Origin: Acidobacteriota bacterium
Lineage (GTDB): Bacteria > Acidobacteriota > Blastocatellia > Pyrinomonadales > Pyrinomonadaceae
NCBI GenBank assembly: GCA_020199835.1
Contig: JAIVJV010000008.1
Location: forward strand, 124,001 to 188,000
Reading direction: 5' to 3'
Length of the DNA stretch: 64,000 nucleotides
Position 1 is the first letter of the stretch, and every line of letters begins with the position of its first letter. Under the pieces are notes generated by a model, which saw only the letters and a program-made list of their open reading frames with translations, had not been told where the DNA came from and searched no databases. Shown piece after piece: positions 46,113 to 54,482 of this stretch. The translations under genes and the position numbers were made by a program.

Positions 46113-47522
46113 TCAGTTCATGTCCTCGAGCAGGTCATTAGCCGCCAGGATTCCCGAAATGGCGCAGAAACTCACCCACTGTCCCGGATGTGTTGAGCTT
46201 CCTGCCAGGTAAAGTCCGCGCGCATGAGGACTGCGATGAGCCAAACGCCCCGCTCGCATAAAGCGGGACGTCATGACAGGATTCATGCTGTTCTGATAGA
46301 GACCGTATTGTGCGCCCCATTCTGAGGGGACGCGTGTATGAAGAACACGAACCTCATTGAAGCTCTTTCGCCACCAGCTCTCAGCCAACAGGCGATCCAG
46401 ATGTTCGCGTTGTTGCGCGAGCGACAGACGTTCAGCCGATTCGTATTTCATCGGGCTGATGAGACGCGCCGGAGCCCAGCCATTCCTTTCCAGCTCAGGA
46501 GCCACGACCGCCGGCGTCACTAACAGTCGACAAAGCTCACCGTTTTGCGGCAGTTGAAACCGCAGGTATGGTGGCTCGATTTCACCGCGAACGGCCAGGT
46601 AGGCACACGCTCCGGGCGACTGAAGCGGAAGCATCTTGAGCTTTTCTCGCGCACGCGCCGGAGTATCGGCAAGCATCTCCAGATATGTGCCGATGCCGTT
46701 GTAATTCGAGACGACCGCGTCTGCCGATATGATCTCGTCCTGGTTGGTCTCGACTCCCCGAACTCGCCCGTCGTGAGCGACGATTGATCGCACTGTGGTG
46801 CCGTACTGAAATTCGACTCCGGCTTCTTCCGCTGCTCGCGCCAAAGTGCGCGGAATGGTTCCGATACCTTCAACCGGATAGAAAGCTCCGACTGAGTGAA
46901 TAAGCGCAGGCACAAACGCCAACGGGCTCGGCGCTTCATCGATGGGCTGTCCTGCAATTTGTGTCCAGATGGCAATTGCATCGACTACGGGCTGCGGAAG
47001 ATTCGCACGCTTGAGAACCGAGCCCAGGGACCTGAGCAGAAAAGGAATTCGTGTAAAGGCCCGGTTGTGGAAGAGACTCGCAGGACCTGGATGTGAAACC
47101 GTTAAAAGCGGACTGAGTTGCTGATGCGCCTCTCTCATTTCCGCGACAAAGCGTTGGTAACGCTGGCCGCTTCCTGGCCACTCAGCTTCCATTCCGGCGG
47201 CTGTTCTTTCTTCGTCCGCGTAGAAATGGACCGTAGCACCCTCACTCGAGAACACCTCGTAGACGTCCTCGATCCGCCGCAACGTTACGCGGTCTGAAAG
47301 TTCAAGACCCAGTGAACGAAAGGCCCATTCCAATCCGGGTCGATCCAGCAGGATGTATGGACCAGCATCAAATACAAAACCATCCTTCTCGAAAGCGGAT
47401 GCGAGTCCACCGGCTTCCTTGCGGGCCTCGATGACGCGGACGTTTAACCCCTGCTGCGCCAGCCGGAGTGCGGCCGTTAACCCGCCCATCCCGGTACCGA
47501 TAATGACCACGCGTCGTGTCAT
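46113..47522 (-). CDS. CrtI-like FAD-dependent oxidoreductase
   Basis: A 469-residue flavoprotein of the phytoene desaturase/carotenoid isomerase/retinol saturase group. The N-terminal FAD motif is VVIIGTGMGGLTAALRL, with the ribose-binding acidic end VIEARKEAGG. The C-terminal FAD segment reads GLYLAGSSTHPG. The middle is hydrophobic and variable, as in enzymes on polyenes or quinones. It starts in a 4-base ATGA overlap with the upstream diiron-DUF362 gene, so the two are translationally coupled. Carotenoid work is possible, but no other carotenoid gene is near. Confidence 0.87.
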   Translation of the reverse strand: MTRRVVIIGTGMGGLTAALRLAQQGLNVRVIEARKEAGGLASAFEKDGFVFDAGPYILLDRPGLEWAFRSLGLELSDRVTLRRIEDVYEVFSSEGATVHFYADEERTAAGMEAEWPGSGQRYQRFVAEMREAHQQLSPLLTVSHPGPASLFHNRAFTRIPFLLRSLGSVLKRANLPQPVVDAIAIWTQIAGQPIDEAPSPLAFVPALIHSVGAFYPVEGIGTIPRTLARAAEEAGVEFQYGTTVRSIVAHDGRVRGVETNQDEIISADAVVSNYNGIGTYLEMLADTPARAREKLKMLPLQSPGACAYLAVRGEIEPPYLRFQLPQNGELCRLLVTPAVVAPELERNGWAPARLISPMKYESAERLSLAQQREHLDRLLAESWWRKSFNEVRVLHTRVPSEWGAQYGLYQNSMNPVMTSRFMRAGRLAHRSPHARGLYLAGSSTHPGQWVSFCAISGILAANDLLEDMN

Positions 47523-49372
47523 TGCCGATGACGCAATCCCAGCAGGTTCTGAATACCGTACCGTCCTAACCGCAACGCCACACTCTCCGGGCGCCGTGGC
47601 GGAAATGCCTCCTGGTCCATCTCAGGAACGAAGAGAGCGCCGCGTCCGCTACCCAGCACATAAACGGGCAACGCTACAAAACTCAGCATGGTTGAAAATT
47701 CATTGTGATAGGGACTGCGCCAATCATGCAGTGGCTGGTCCAACCCATCAATTTCTACATTTTTTTCAGGGTCGCCAAACCAATGACAGGCAGCGCGGAG
47801 ATGGGTTGCATCGCGAGGCTCGTTCATCCCCATGTGACGACTTGCGACGATATCAAGTGCTAAAGCATCGCTGGACGCATAAAACCGCAGCGGAGTTGTG
47901 GGCCGTGGGCACCCCATTATGCCGGCTAACCCATCAGCGGCCTGTTCGTAAGCATCGATGATCGCGAAGTGAGGAGGAAACTCATCCAACAACATCATCG
48001 TGGCCGTTTCTCGATCGGCCTGGCGCTCGGCGAACAGAAATTGATCGCAACGGGCGCCGATGCCCTCCAGGTTGGCAACGGTAAGATGGACCGACTCAAC
48101 CGGATGGCTCCTCATTTTGGCGAAGGAGATTCGAAAATCGGCATCCTTCCAGGTCTTGCCGACGGTGTACTGCCCCATACCCCGAAAATACGCGTGCGGA
48201 ACTTGCTCATCGGAAAGATCGACCACGCGAAAATACGAGGAACAGATGTCAAAATACTGCGCTACGCTCAGCACTGAGCGATTCTGGTAGAACTGATCGT
48301 ACAGATTACGACCCTCGACGATCGCAACGTCCTTGCATCCGCACTCATCACGCAGAAAGCGAGCCAACTCAACCAGCAATTCCCGATCTGTGATCATCGA
48401 GCGGTCGCGGCGATCATATCCGAGCATTAAGGAAGGTTTTACAGCGACGCGAAATTCGCTCAACGGTTTACCACTACTGGCGGATCGATCTCGCAACAAA
48501 TCGCCAAGATCGTCAGCAAGCAAGGCGCGAAAGAGAGCTAACTTTTCATCACGTGCGCTTCCCTGCACAATCCTCACCCGGCCACCGGTTCCAACCGGGT
48601 TCTCCGAAACTCGCCGGTCGCGCATTGCACGTGGAAGAAAAGGTTCTCCCACTGCGCGAATCTTGTGCGCCAGGCTCTCGGCCGTTTCGTTGGGCACAAG
48701 TCGATCGTTGTCGTCGAATGCCGCCTCAAAAATCTCAAAAATCTGCCGGTGGCGATTTTCGTCATCCCTGATACGCTGAAAATCCTCTATCAAAGAAGGC
48801 AGCATGAACGGTTGGCCGCTTGTCAATTCGATGAGTCGTTCCCAACATAGCCATGCTGTCTTTTCGGCATCTACGTTGAAGAGACAGAAGTCGCGAAAAG
48901 AACGATAGCGAAGATGTCGCCGGACGTCGGCGGGAACCTTTCCGGTAAGCGAACCGGTCCACGTAAGGAGTGTGGCTACCGCGCGTGAGAACGGCGCGTC
49001 TGACCAGCGAACGTGCTGACGAACGGAGGTGGACCACCCACCCAATGCGCCTGCCAGTTGCCGGAACAAAGCACGAATCCGAAGGGAGAAGGCGCCCACC
49101 TTAAAGATTGCACCACGAATGTAGATCGCATGCATTTCTTCGTCCTTCCAAATCCAAAGCAATGCGTGACGGACAATCTCCCGCTCCTGCTCGGAGATGG
49201 GCATAGCATTCAACCGTGCCGCGATCACCTCTTCGCGGTAACCGACGGACACGATCTCCTCGCGCTCCAGGGCCAGCAGGAACAGCCGGATCATCTGCCG
49301 TCGCGGATGCTGTGCGTACTTGCGCGCCAGGGCGGCTAGTTCCAGTTCGAATTGATCGTAGATGTCTCCCAT
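47519..49372 (-). CDS. Ferritin-like diiron domain fused to a DUF362 domain
   Basis: A 617-residue soluble protein. Residues 1-250 form a helical bundle with two ExxH motifs, E78-E-M-H81 and E205-N-R-H208, and further conserved-looking acidic positions (LEREE at 35-39, E170/E178). This is the ligand set of a diiron oxygenase or oxidase. Residues ~265-617 match DUF362 (VAVKPSLMLGY; ISFAKMRSHP; DALALDIVASRHMG) without added iron-sulfur cysteines. It is the first gene of an operon with an FAD oxidoreductase and an Asp-type hydrolase. A role in oxidative modification of an organic or metal cofactor is plausible but unproven. I know of no characterised protein with this fusion. Confidence 0.72.
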   Translation of the reverse strand: MGDIYDQFELELAALARKYAQHPRRQMIRLFLLALEREEIVSVGYREEVIAARLNAMPISEQEREIVRHALLWIWKDEEMHAIYIRGAIFKVGAFSLRIRALFRQLAGALGGWSTSVRQHVRWSDAPFSRAVATLLTWTGSLTGKVPADVRRHLRYRSFRDFCLFNVDAEKTAWLCWERLIELTSGQPFMLPSLIEDFQRIRDDENRHRQIFEIFEAAFDDNDRLVPNETAESLAHKIRAVGEPFLPRAMRDRRVSENPVGTGGRVRIVQGSARDEKLALFRALLADDLGDLLRDRSASSGKPLSEFRVAVKPSLMLGYDRRDRSMITDRELLVELARFLRDECGCKDVAIVEGRNLYDQFYQNRSVLSVAQYFDICSSYFRVVDLSDEQVPHAYFRGMGQYTVGKTWKDADFRISFAKMRSHPVESVHLTVANLEGIGARCDQFLFAERQADRETATMMLLDEFPPHFAIIDAYEQAADGLAGIMGCPRPTTPLRFYASSDALALDIVASRHMGMNEPRDATHLRAACHWFGDPEKNVEIDGLDQPLHDWRSPYHNEFSTMLSFVALPVYVLGSGRGALFVPEMDQEAFPPRRPESVALRLGRYGIQNLLGLRHRQ

Positions 49373-49538
49373 TCACTGTGTCCCGCCGATCGCATCGCGG
49401 TCTGCAAGACGAACATTGACACTAACACCATGGGGGAGGCAACCAAATTTTCGACCTGGTGAGCCGCAAGGTAGACGCTAGGCGGGTTGAAAGTCAGTTC
49501 TTTGCGGGGTGCGGGAAGAGCTGTCTTATACTCAGCTC

Positions 49539-49982
49539 ATGAATTGGCAGCGAAACTTAATTACGAACAGCACCGAAATCGCAAACCTCCTGAACGCGAC
49601 GCGCACCATAGCGGTGCTCGGTATTAAAACTGAAGCTCAAGCAGGCGAACCCGCATTCTATGTCCCGAGCTACCTGCAGACTGCCGGCTTTCGGATCATC
49701 CCGGTACCTGCTTACTATCCAGACGCGACGCGCATACTCGGGGAACAGGTCTATCGCCGGCTCGCTGACATTCCGATTGACGTCGACCTGGTCAACATCT
49801 TCCGCCGTTCTGAGGACGTTCCTCCTCACGTCGAAGATATTCTGGCAAAGATGCCTAAGTCGGTATGGCTGCAATCCGGAATTCGCAACGATGCCGTTGC
49901 CGAAACACTTGCGAAAGCGGGGATCAAAGTCGTTCAGGATCGCTGCCTGATGGTGGACCATCGGTGGCTGAAACGAAAGTGA
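49539..49982 (+). CDS. CoA-binding (Rossmann-fold) domain protein
   Basis: A 147-residue protein of the YccU/CoA_binding_2 type: TRTIAVLGIKTEAQ, AGFRIIPVPAYYP, DLVNIFRRSEDVP, VWLQSGIRNDAV and QDRCLMVDHRW. These single-domain Rossmann proteins bind CoA or a related nucleotide; the physiological role is unclear. The ATG at 49539 is preferred over one 30 bases upstream. It is divergent from the diiron operon. Confidence 0.88.
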   Translation: MNWQRNLITNSTEIANLLNATRTIAVLGIKTEAQAGEPAFYVPSYLQTAGFRIIPVPAYYPDATRILGEQVYRRLADIPIDVDLVNIFRRSEDVPPHVEDILAKMPKSVWLQSGIRNDAVAETLAKAGIKVVQDRCLMVDHRWLKRK

Positions 49983-50037
49983 ACTGTTATTCAATGCGCG
50001 CCTTAACTCGCGGCCGCACCATTATTCTCGGTATGCT

Positions 50038-50247
50038 ATGGCCATGTGGAAATATATCGCGGCCTCTATTCTCCTGGTGTTCGGGATTGTTGAGATCGTT
50101 CTCGCGTTCAGCCCAAGTCTACGTGAAGCGCTGATGCAGACTAGTCCTGTGCGTTTTAAAGCCGGCGAATCATCGATGTTCTTATTAGCCGGAATCTCTG
50201 CGTTAGTGATGGGGATAGGGATTCTCGTCTATGGATTATTCGTGTAG
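50038..50247 (+). CDS. Small two-helix membrane protein
   Basis: A 69-residue protein with two transmembrane helices: YIAASILLVFGIVEIVLAF and FLLAGISALVMGIGILVYGL. A polar loop with SPVRFKAGESS joins them. No family is recognised. The start may be 50038 or 50044. Confidence 0.6.
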   Translation: MAMWKYIAASILLVFGIVEIVLAFSPSLREALMQTSPVRFKAGESSMFLLAGISALVMGIGILVYGLFV

Positions 50248-50273
50248 GTAAACATTTAGGTAAGGCTTGGTTC

Positions 50274-50549
50274 TCAATAATACCGTCTCGTCAGCAACGC
50301 AATGACCGCCACGAAGAGGGCGGAGCCGATGATGGACCAGACGATAGGGAAATTGGTCGTGCCGATCTGGACTGCAAATAGCTCCGGAAGACCTAGCACT
50401 CGAGCTAGCCACATACCGAGCACTGCGCCAACGAAACCAAGTGCTATCGACACCAGACAGCCGCCACGTGAAAAGCCTGTAATCGCCTGTCCGAGCGCTC
50501 CACAGATCCCAGCTACTAACAGCAGAATCAGAAGCTCGAATAATGTCAT
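50274..50549 (-). CDS. GlsB/YeaQ/YmgE-family membrane protein
   Basis: A 91-residue protein with three helices and the Gly-rich pattern of the transglycosylase-associated family: ICGALGQAITGFSRGGCLV and GFVGAVLGMWLARVLG. These small stress-associated inner-membrane proteins have no proven biochemical role. It is followed upstream on the same strand by a secreted protein gene, 14 bases apart. Confidence 0.83.
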   Translation of the reverse strand: MTLFELLILLLVAGICGALGQAITGFSRGGCLVSIALGFVGAVLGMWLARVLGLPELFAVQIGTTNFPIVWSIIGSALFVAVIALLTRRYY

Positions 50550-50563
50550 ATAGGCCTCAGTCT

Positions 50564-50980
50564 TTACTTCACCAGGACTTCCAACCGGTAATCGGCTACT
50601 TTATAGGTCGAATGAACTCCAATTTCGCAGTGGCCGTTAAATTCACGCGGCATTGTGCCCGACCACGACTTTGTCTCCTGTGCAACTGGCTCAACGTCTA
50701 ATCCATAGTTCAAATAAACTGAAAAGTCTGAGTCTCGGCCGATGATGTTGACGGTTACTTTTTGCCCGGCGCGGGCTCTGAAACGGTAAACGACTTCGTC
50801 ACCGTCACGGACCGCGCCAGTTAAAACCAGCTTCTTCCCTCTGACTACCTTTATATTTTTTTCACTGACACGATTATAAGACTGCGCTAAAACCCCATCG
50901 GTCCTCAGGCATGCCAGCAAACACACGGCGAATAACATAAAGCGCGTCGTTCTCATTAGCGGGTTCATCTCTCGAAACAT
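50564..50980 (-). CDS. Secreted small beta-domain protein
   Basis: A 138-residue exported protein (signal MLFAVCLLACLRTDGVLAQ). The beta-rich mature part contains GDEVVYRFRARAGQKVTVNI and ending VADYRLEVLVK. This resembles pre-peptidase C-terminal (PPC) domains, which bind or display polymers. The start could be the ATG at 50980 or one 12 or 24 bases later. The family call is tentative. Confidence 0.6.
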   Translation of the reverse strand: MFREMNPLMRTTRFMLFAVCLLACLRTDGVLAQSYNRVSEKNIKVVRGKKLVLTGAVRDGDEVVYRFRARAGQKVTVNIIGRDSDFSVYLNYGLDVEPVAQETKSWSGTMPREFNGHCEIGVHSTYKVADYRLEVLVK

Positions 50981-51173
50981 AATCAGCCGTTCTATTGAAG
51001 CGGGGTGGAGATTATTCTTGTTGGAAAAGAAAAGTCAACAGGCAGCTACCTGGCGCGAAACCAGGGCCGATCAAAGGTGCAAAAGTAGGCCAAAAGGGAT
51101 GCAGAAACCGCAGCGATCGGTGATAATCTCCGCGCGAATTTCAAAGGTTTATACCCTAAGCACCCAGAAGCCC

Positions 51174-51266
51174 GTGGCTATACCAGAACCAGCAACAATG
51201 CTTCTGCTCGGCACCGGTATCGCGGGAATCACAATCAGAGTCTGCAAGAGACGCAAGTCGGTTTAG
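51174..51266 (+). pseudogene. Isolated PEP-CTERM tail (gene remnant)
   Basis: The forward strand reads AIPEPATMLLLGTGIAGIT followed by CKRRKSV and a stop: a complete exosortase tail. The upstream open frame (from 51018) has no signal peptide or recognisable domain. The DNA closely resembles that of the tail at 42190, suggesting a shared source. Confidence 0.6.
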
Positions 51267-51278
51267 CCGCACACTGAA

Positions 51279-51674
51279 ATGGCCACTATCTACAAGGAAA
51301 TTACAATCGATCGCAGCAGAGAGTTTGTATGGGAAGCCATCCGCGATGTTGGTGCTATTCATACACGTTTAGTGCCCGGATTCGTCGTGGACTGCAAACT
51401 CGACGGTGACTGGCGAACCGTCACTTTTGCCAATGGAATGGTTGTGCGCGAGCTCATCGTGAGTGTTGACGATAAGACATTTCGACATTCATGGTCTGCC
51501 CGAGGTGAACCACTCACCCATCACAATGCGTCAGTGCAGGTTTTCTCGGATGGTCCAGAGCGCTGTCGAGTAGTTTGGATAGCGGATTTCATGCCGAATG
51601 AAGTTACGGAAACCATCGGGCAGATGATTCAGCATGGCATGAATACGATGAAGCAAACGCTTCAGAGACGATAA
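51279..51674 (+). CDS. SRPBCC-fold (polyketide cyclase-like) protein
   Basis: A 131-residue cytoplasmic protein of the START/Bet-v-1-like superfamily: ITIDRSREFVWEAIRDVGAI at the start and VWIADFMPNEV and a long C-terminal helix at the end. Such proteins hold a hydrophobic ligand in a cavity. The ligand is unknown. It starts 12 bases after the PEP-CTERM remnant. Confidence 0.8.
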   Translation: MATIYKEITIDRSREFVWEAIRDVGAIHTRLVPGFVVDCKLDGDWRTVTFANGMVVRELIVSVDDKTFRHSWSARGEPLTHHNASVQVFSDGPERCRVVWIADFMPNEVTETIGQMIQHGMNTMKQTLQRR

Positions 51675-51702
51675 CGCTGCTGCAAGGCTGCGTTTATAGC
51701 GC

Positions 51703-51731
51703 GACCTGATCCGCTGTGGTCCGCAGGTCGT
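51703..51731. terminator. Possible hairpin between convergent genes
   Basis: CGACCTG and CAGGTCG form a 7-bp stem with a 15-base loop between the SRPBCC and retropepsin-like genes. No T-run; weak. Confidence 0.3.
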
Positions 51732-51737
51732 GACCGC

Positions 51738-52640
51738 TTACGACCGCTCGAGAACAATGAGCCCGCTTCGAAAGTCGAATGTCACGACAAAGTCTTTTAA
51801 GAAGCTCGAACCGGCAACGGCTCCGTATTTACTGATGCTCTTCTCAGCATTGCTGCCTTTTGGGTAAACGATTACCGGCAGATCACTCATTTCAGACGTT
51901 CCCAGGCGCAGCGACTTAACTCTCTCATCACGTGGCGGATCATTTTCCGCCGGAAGTGTGAAACCCACGTTCTTCGCAACCGACAACGATAATGCGAGAT
52001 GAGTTGGTTTTCCCGTATCCAGCAAGAGCTTGCTCTTCTTCCCGTCAAACGTGACGTCCGTTACCAGCGGTACTCTGAAGGTTCTCAGGAACGGGTTACT
52101 TTCCTTCTCCGCCATTTGCAGCAGTATTTTATTCGCCGCAGCCGACTTACCCTTGAGTGCGTCAACGGCGGGCTTGTCCAAAAAGCGTAGCACCTTGTTC
52201 TTGAAATCGATTTGCACTGCCTGACCTTCAAAAAAATCTGCTCCCAAAGCCGCGAATACCTCACGGCCGGCCATCTGGCTTATCTGACCCATCGACCCCA
52301 GCCTCATAGCCACGTCTTTTGCTTTGCTGTCGCTTGTGCGAACGCTGGAGACCTTCGTGTAGCTGTAAAACTTGTCGTTTCTGCCCGCCATTAGTCCATC
52401 CGGAGCGTAATACACCGGCAACTCATACTTTTGCAGCGACGCCGTATCGGCGATCGAGTATTCGGAACCAGTAGCGACCACGACATGGACCGGCGCGTCC
52501 CCTTTTATTTTTGCTTCTACGACTACGAAACCGTTTTCAAACGCGAAGGGTATGTCGTTAACGTAAGTGGCAAGGGCCAATGGGCGAGTTAACGTACTGA
52601 ACAATATCAGTAATCCGATCCTAAGAATTAACTTAGACAT
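51738..52640 (-). CDS. Secreted retropepsin-like protein, first catalytic Asp replaced
   Basis: A 300-residue exported protein (signal peptide ending ALA near residue 24) with two repeats of the pepsin/retropepsin half-fold. The second repeat has an intact active-site triplet (LLLDTGKPTHLAL). In the first repeat the position reads VVVATGSEYSIAD, with Ala where Asp is expected. Both aspartates are needed for aspartic proteolysis, so it is probably inactive as a monomer or acts as a binding protein. AGGATC lies before the ATG. A fragment like its C-terminus (DFQGGLIVL) occurs at 40631-40675. Confidence 0.75.
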   Translation of the reverse strand: MSKLILRIGLLILFSTLTRPLALATYVNDIPFAFENGFVVVEAKIKGDAPVHVVVATGSEYSIADTASLQKYELPVYYAPDGLMAGRNDKFYSYTKVSSVRTSDSKAKDVAMRLGSMGQISQMAGREVFAALGADFFEGQAVQIDFKNKVLRFLDKPAVDALKGKSAAANKILLQMAEKESNPFLRTFRVPLVTDVTFDGKKSKLLLDTGKPTHLALSLSVAKNVGFTLPAENDPPRDERVKSLRLGTSEMSDLPVIVYPKGSNAEKSISKYGAVAGSSFLKDFVVTFDFRSGLIVLERS

Positions 52641-52664
52641 TTCTGATCCTCCGGCGTCTTTTCT

Positions 52665-53825
52665 TCAAACTCCCACACCCGGAAACGGAAACGTACTCGC
52701 GGGTGGCAGTGACTGATCGTAATACCGACCATAACGCCACGATGAAGCTGCGTATCCCCAGTTGATCAACTTCTGCTGAGTGGTTCGATCGAGTTTGCAC
52801 AGTCTGGTGCTGATTCGAGCGAGTTTGTTAGTGCTCTCGAACGGGCATTTCAGAGGATTCTCAGCCGCAAACTGATCCAGGTTGTCACTGACCGACCAAT
52901 AAGCACCTAGTCGAATCTTATCGAGGTAAGCTCCGACAATCTGTCGTTTGCGCAAACTCCTAACCTGATTGTCGATCGTAAATAGAACTCTCACTGCATG
53001 GCTCACCCAGTTGGAGCTGGGATTTGCTTTCGCTGCAAAACCGCCACCCGCATCGCTGACAAAGATTGTGTTATATCGCTTCCAGGCGGTCTCTAAACCC
53101 AGATTATCGTAGACGCCGCCGTCGGTAAGAATCACGCGGCTTTTAAAGTCATCACTCTGCAAACTCGCGCCGCTGTTTGGCGTAAAGTCCTTCGGATTCA
53201 GCTTGAGCGTAATGGGAGAGAGTACAGGTGGAAACGCTGCGGAGGCAGCAACAACCTGCGCCAGGGGAACTTTCGGATTTTTTACTTCGCCGACAATGTA
53301 ATCCCTCATGTACGGCTTCATGAAACGCCAGAGCACACCGGACTGAACATTGGTTGCATTAAATACAAAGCGCGGGGAGACGCCCGGGTGCTCGTCCACG
53401 ATGTCTTGCAGCGTGGCCTCGCCAAATAACTGTTTTCGGTAAGCCTTGGTGATCTTGTCTCCAATGCTGCCAAACCACAGGCTGCCGCTGAACACGGATG
53501 GTACGTCAATCGTGCGAGCGGCCAGACGCATGATCGGGTTCACGACCTCCTCGATAAAGTTGATCGCGACTCCATTTTCAAACCGCAACGCTTCCCGCCA
53601 TTTCAACGCGAGTACGGCAGCCGTGATCGAGCCGCCGGAGACACTGGAAATCCTGTTGAGCCTCGGTAGTAAACCGATTTCGTTGAACCGCCACAAGACG
53701 CCGGCGTGGAAAAGCATTGCCCTGTAACCGCCGCCGGACAGACATAACGCCATTCCCTCTTCCAGCCGTTCTCTCTCTGTCTCGAGGTATTGAACCGGCT
53801 CGCACAAGACGTTTGTTGGGGTCAT
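52665..53825 (-). CDS. Patatin-like phospholipase
   Basis: A 386-residue cytoplasmic protein of the patatin family. It has the oxyanion motif GGGYRA (31-36), the nucleophile S63 in GxSxG (SVSGG) and the Asp of the catalytic dyad D235 in DGGVYDN. These enzymes hydrolyse acyl chains from phospholipids or other lipids. Its ATG overlaps the stop of the upstream glycolipid-binding gene (TAATG), so the two are coupled. A fatty-acyl or glycolipid substrate is suggested by that neighbour (inference). Confidence 0.88.
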   Translation of the reverse strand: MTPTNVLCEPVQYLETERERLEEGMALCLSGGGYRAMLFHAGVLWRFNEIGLLPRLNRISSVSGGSITAAVLALKWREALRFENGVAINFIEEVVNPIMRLAARTIDVPSVFSGSLWFGSIGDKITKAYRKQLFGEATLQDIVDEHPGVSPRFVFNATNVQSGVLWRFMKPYMRDYIVGEVKNPKVPLAQVVAASAAFPPVLSPITLKLNPKDFTPNSGASLQSDDFKSRVILTDGGVYDNLGLETAWKRYNTIFVSDAGGGFAAKANPSSNWVSHAVRVLFTIDNQVRSLRKRQIVGAYLDKIRLGAYWSVSDNLDQFAAENPLKCPFESTNKLARISTRLCKLDRTTQQKLINWGYAASSWRYGRYYDQSLPPASTFPFPGVGV

Positions 53826-54379
53826 TATGTCGTCTCCTCTTCCCAAAGCGGAGGATACCGAGTCACTAGACCGAATTGATTAATGGTCAACTCAGTAACA
53901 AACTCACCACCACCACTTTCATAGCCATAACTGCGTTCATTGACGCGACTATAAGTCTGCTCGAGACGCTCGAGTTCGAAATCAGGAAATCTCAGCCACG
54001 CAGCGTTTACCTTTGCTTCGCGTCCGACCGGCAAGTTCAGGCGGCGAATCGGAAGCAAATTCGTCGCGGCACTAAAATTAAGATCCACATCGATACAACC
54101 GCTAACCGATGGCTGCTCGCCGCCGTTTAGAAACCAACGGTGATCGGGCGTTGTTGTAACTTCAACGTCGATTCGTGTGTTACCAACCCACCCGGAAACT
54201 TTCGCCATCAACGTGTTCCAGGCTGAATCGCACTGCACTACGTATTCGAGCCGGCAAGGTTGATCTTCGTGAAGGAACACGGCGACGCCCGAAAGAAACC
54301 ACGAGTCTTCGTCATTGTAGACCGAGCAATATTCATGACCCGTACGATCGATGCCGCGCCAAAGAATTGTTTGCCTCAT
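53825..54379 (-). CDS. Putative glycolipid-binding protein
   Basis: A 184-residue protein matching the putative glycolipid-binding family (PF06475-type) over its length: TILWRGIDRTGHEYCSVY, CIDVDLNFSAATNLLPIRRL and LTINQFGLVTRYPPLW. It is probably cytoplasmic and beta-rich. The start may be the ATG at 54379 or 54382. The stop overlaps the patatin start by one base. Confidence 0.8.
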   Translation of the reverse strand: MRQTILWRGIDRTGHEYCSVYNDEDSWFLSGVAVFLHEDQPCRLEYVVQCDSAWNTLMAKVSGWVGNTRIDVEVTTTPDHRWFLNGGEQPSVSGCIDVDLNFSAATNLLPIRRLNLPVGREAKVNAAWLRFPDFELERLEQTYSRVNERSYGYESGGGEFVTELTINQFGLVTRYPPLWEEETT

Positions 54380-54429
54380 CATGACCTGTCCGAACGACAC
54401 GCGCCTCAACATACCACACCGAAAAAGAA

Positions 54430-54458
54430 AAGGGACGAGCCGCGTAAGCTCGTCCCTT
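54430..54458 (-). terminator. Rho-independent terminator of the subtilase gene
   Basis: AAGGGACGAGC and GCTCGTCCCTT form a perfect 11-bp stem with a 7-base loop, followed on the reverse strand by a T-rich run (TTTTCTTTTTC). It lies just after the stop of the S8 peptidase gene. This is a textbook intrinsic terminator. Confidence 0.85.
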
Positions 54459-54482
54459 CCAATGAAAGATTTGGGCCGACCG

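Noticed and set aside
46113..47522. Carotenoid biosynthesis gene cluster
   Set aside because: The CrtI-like enzyme is alone; no phytoene synthase or cyclase gene is near, so I kept the wider family call.
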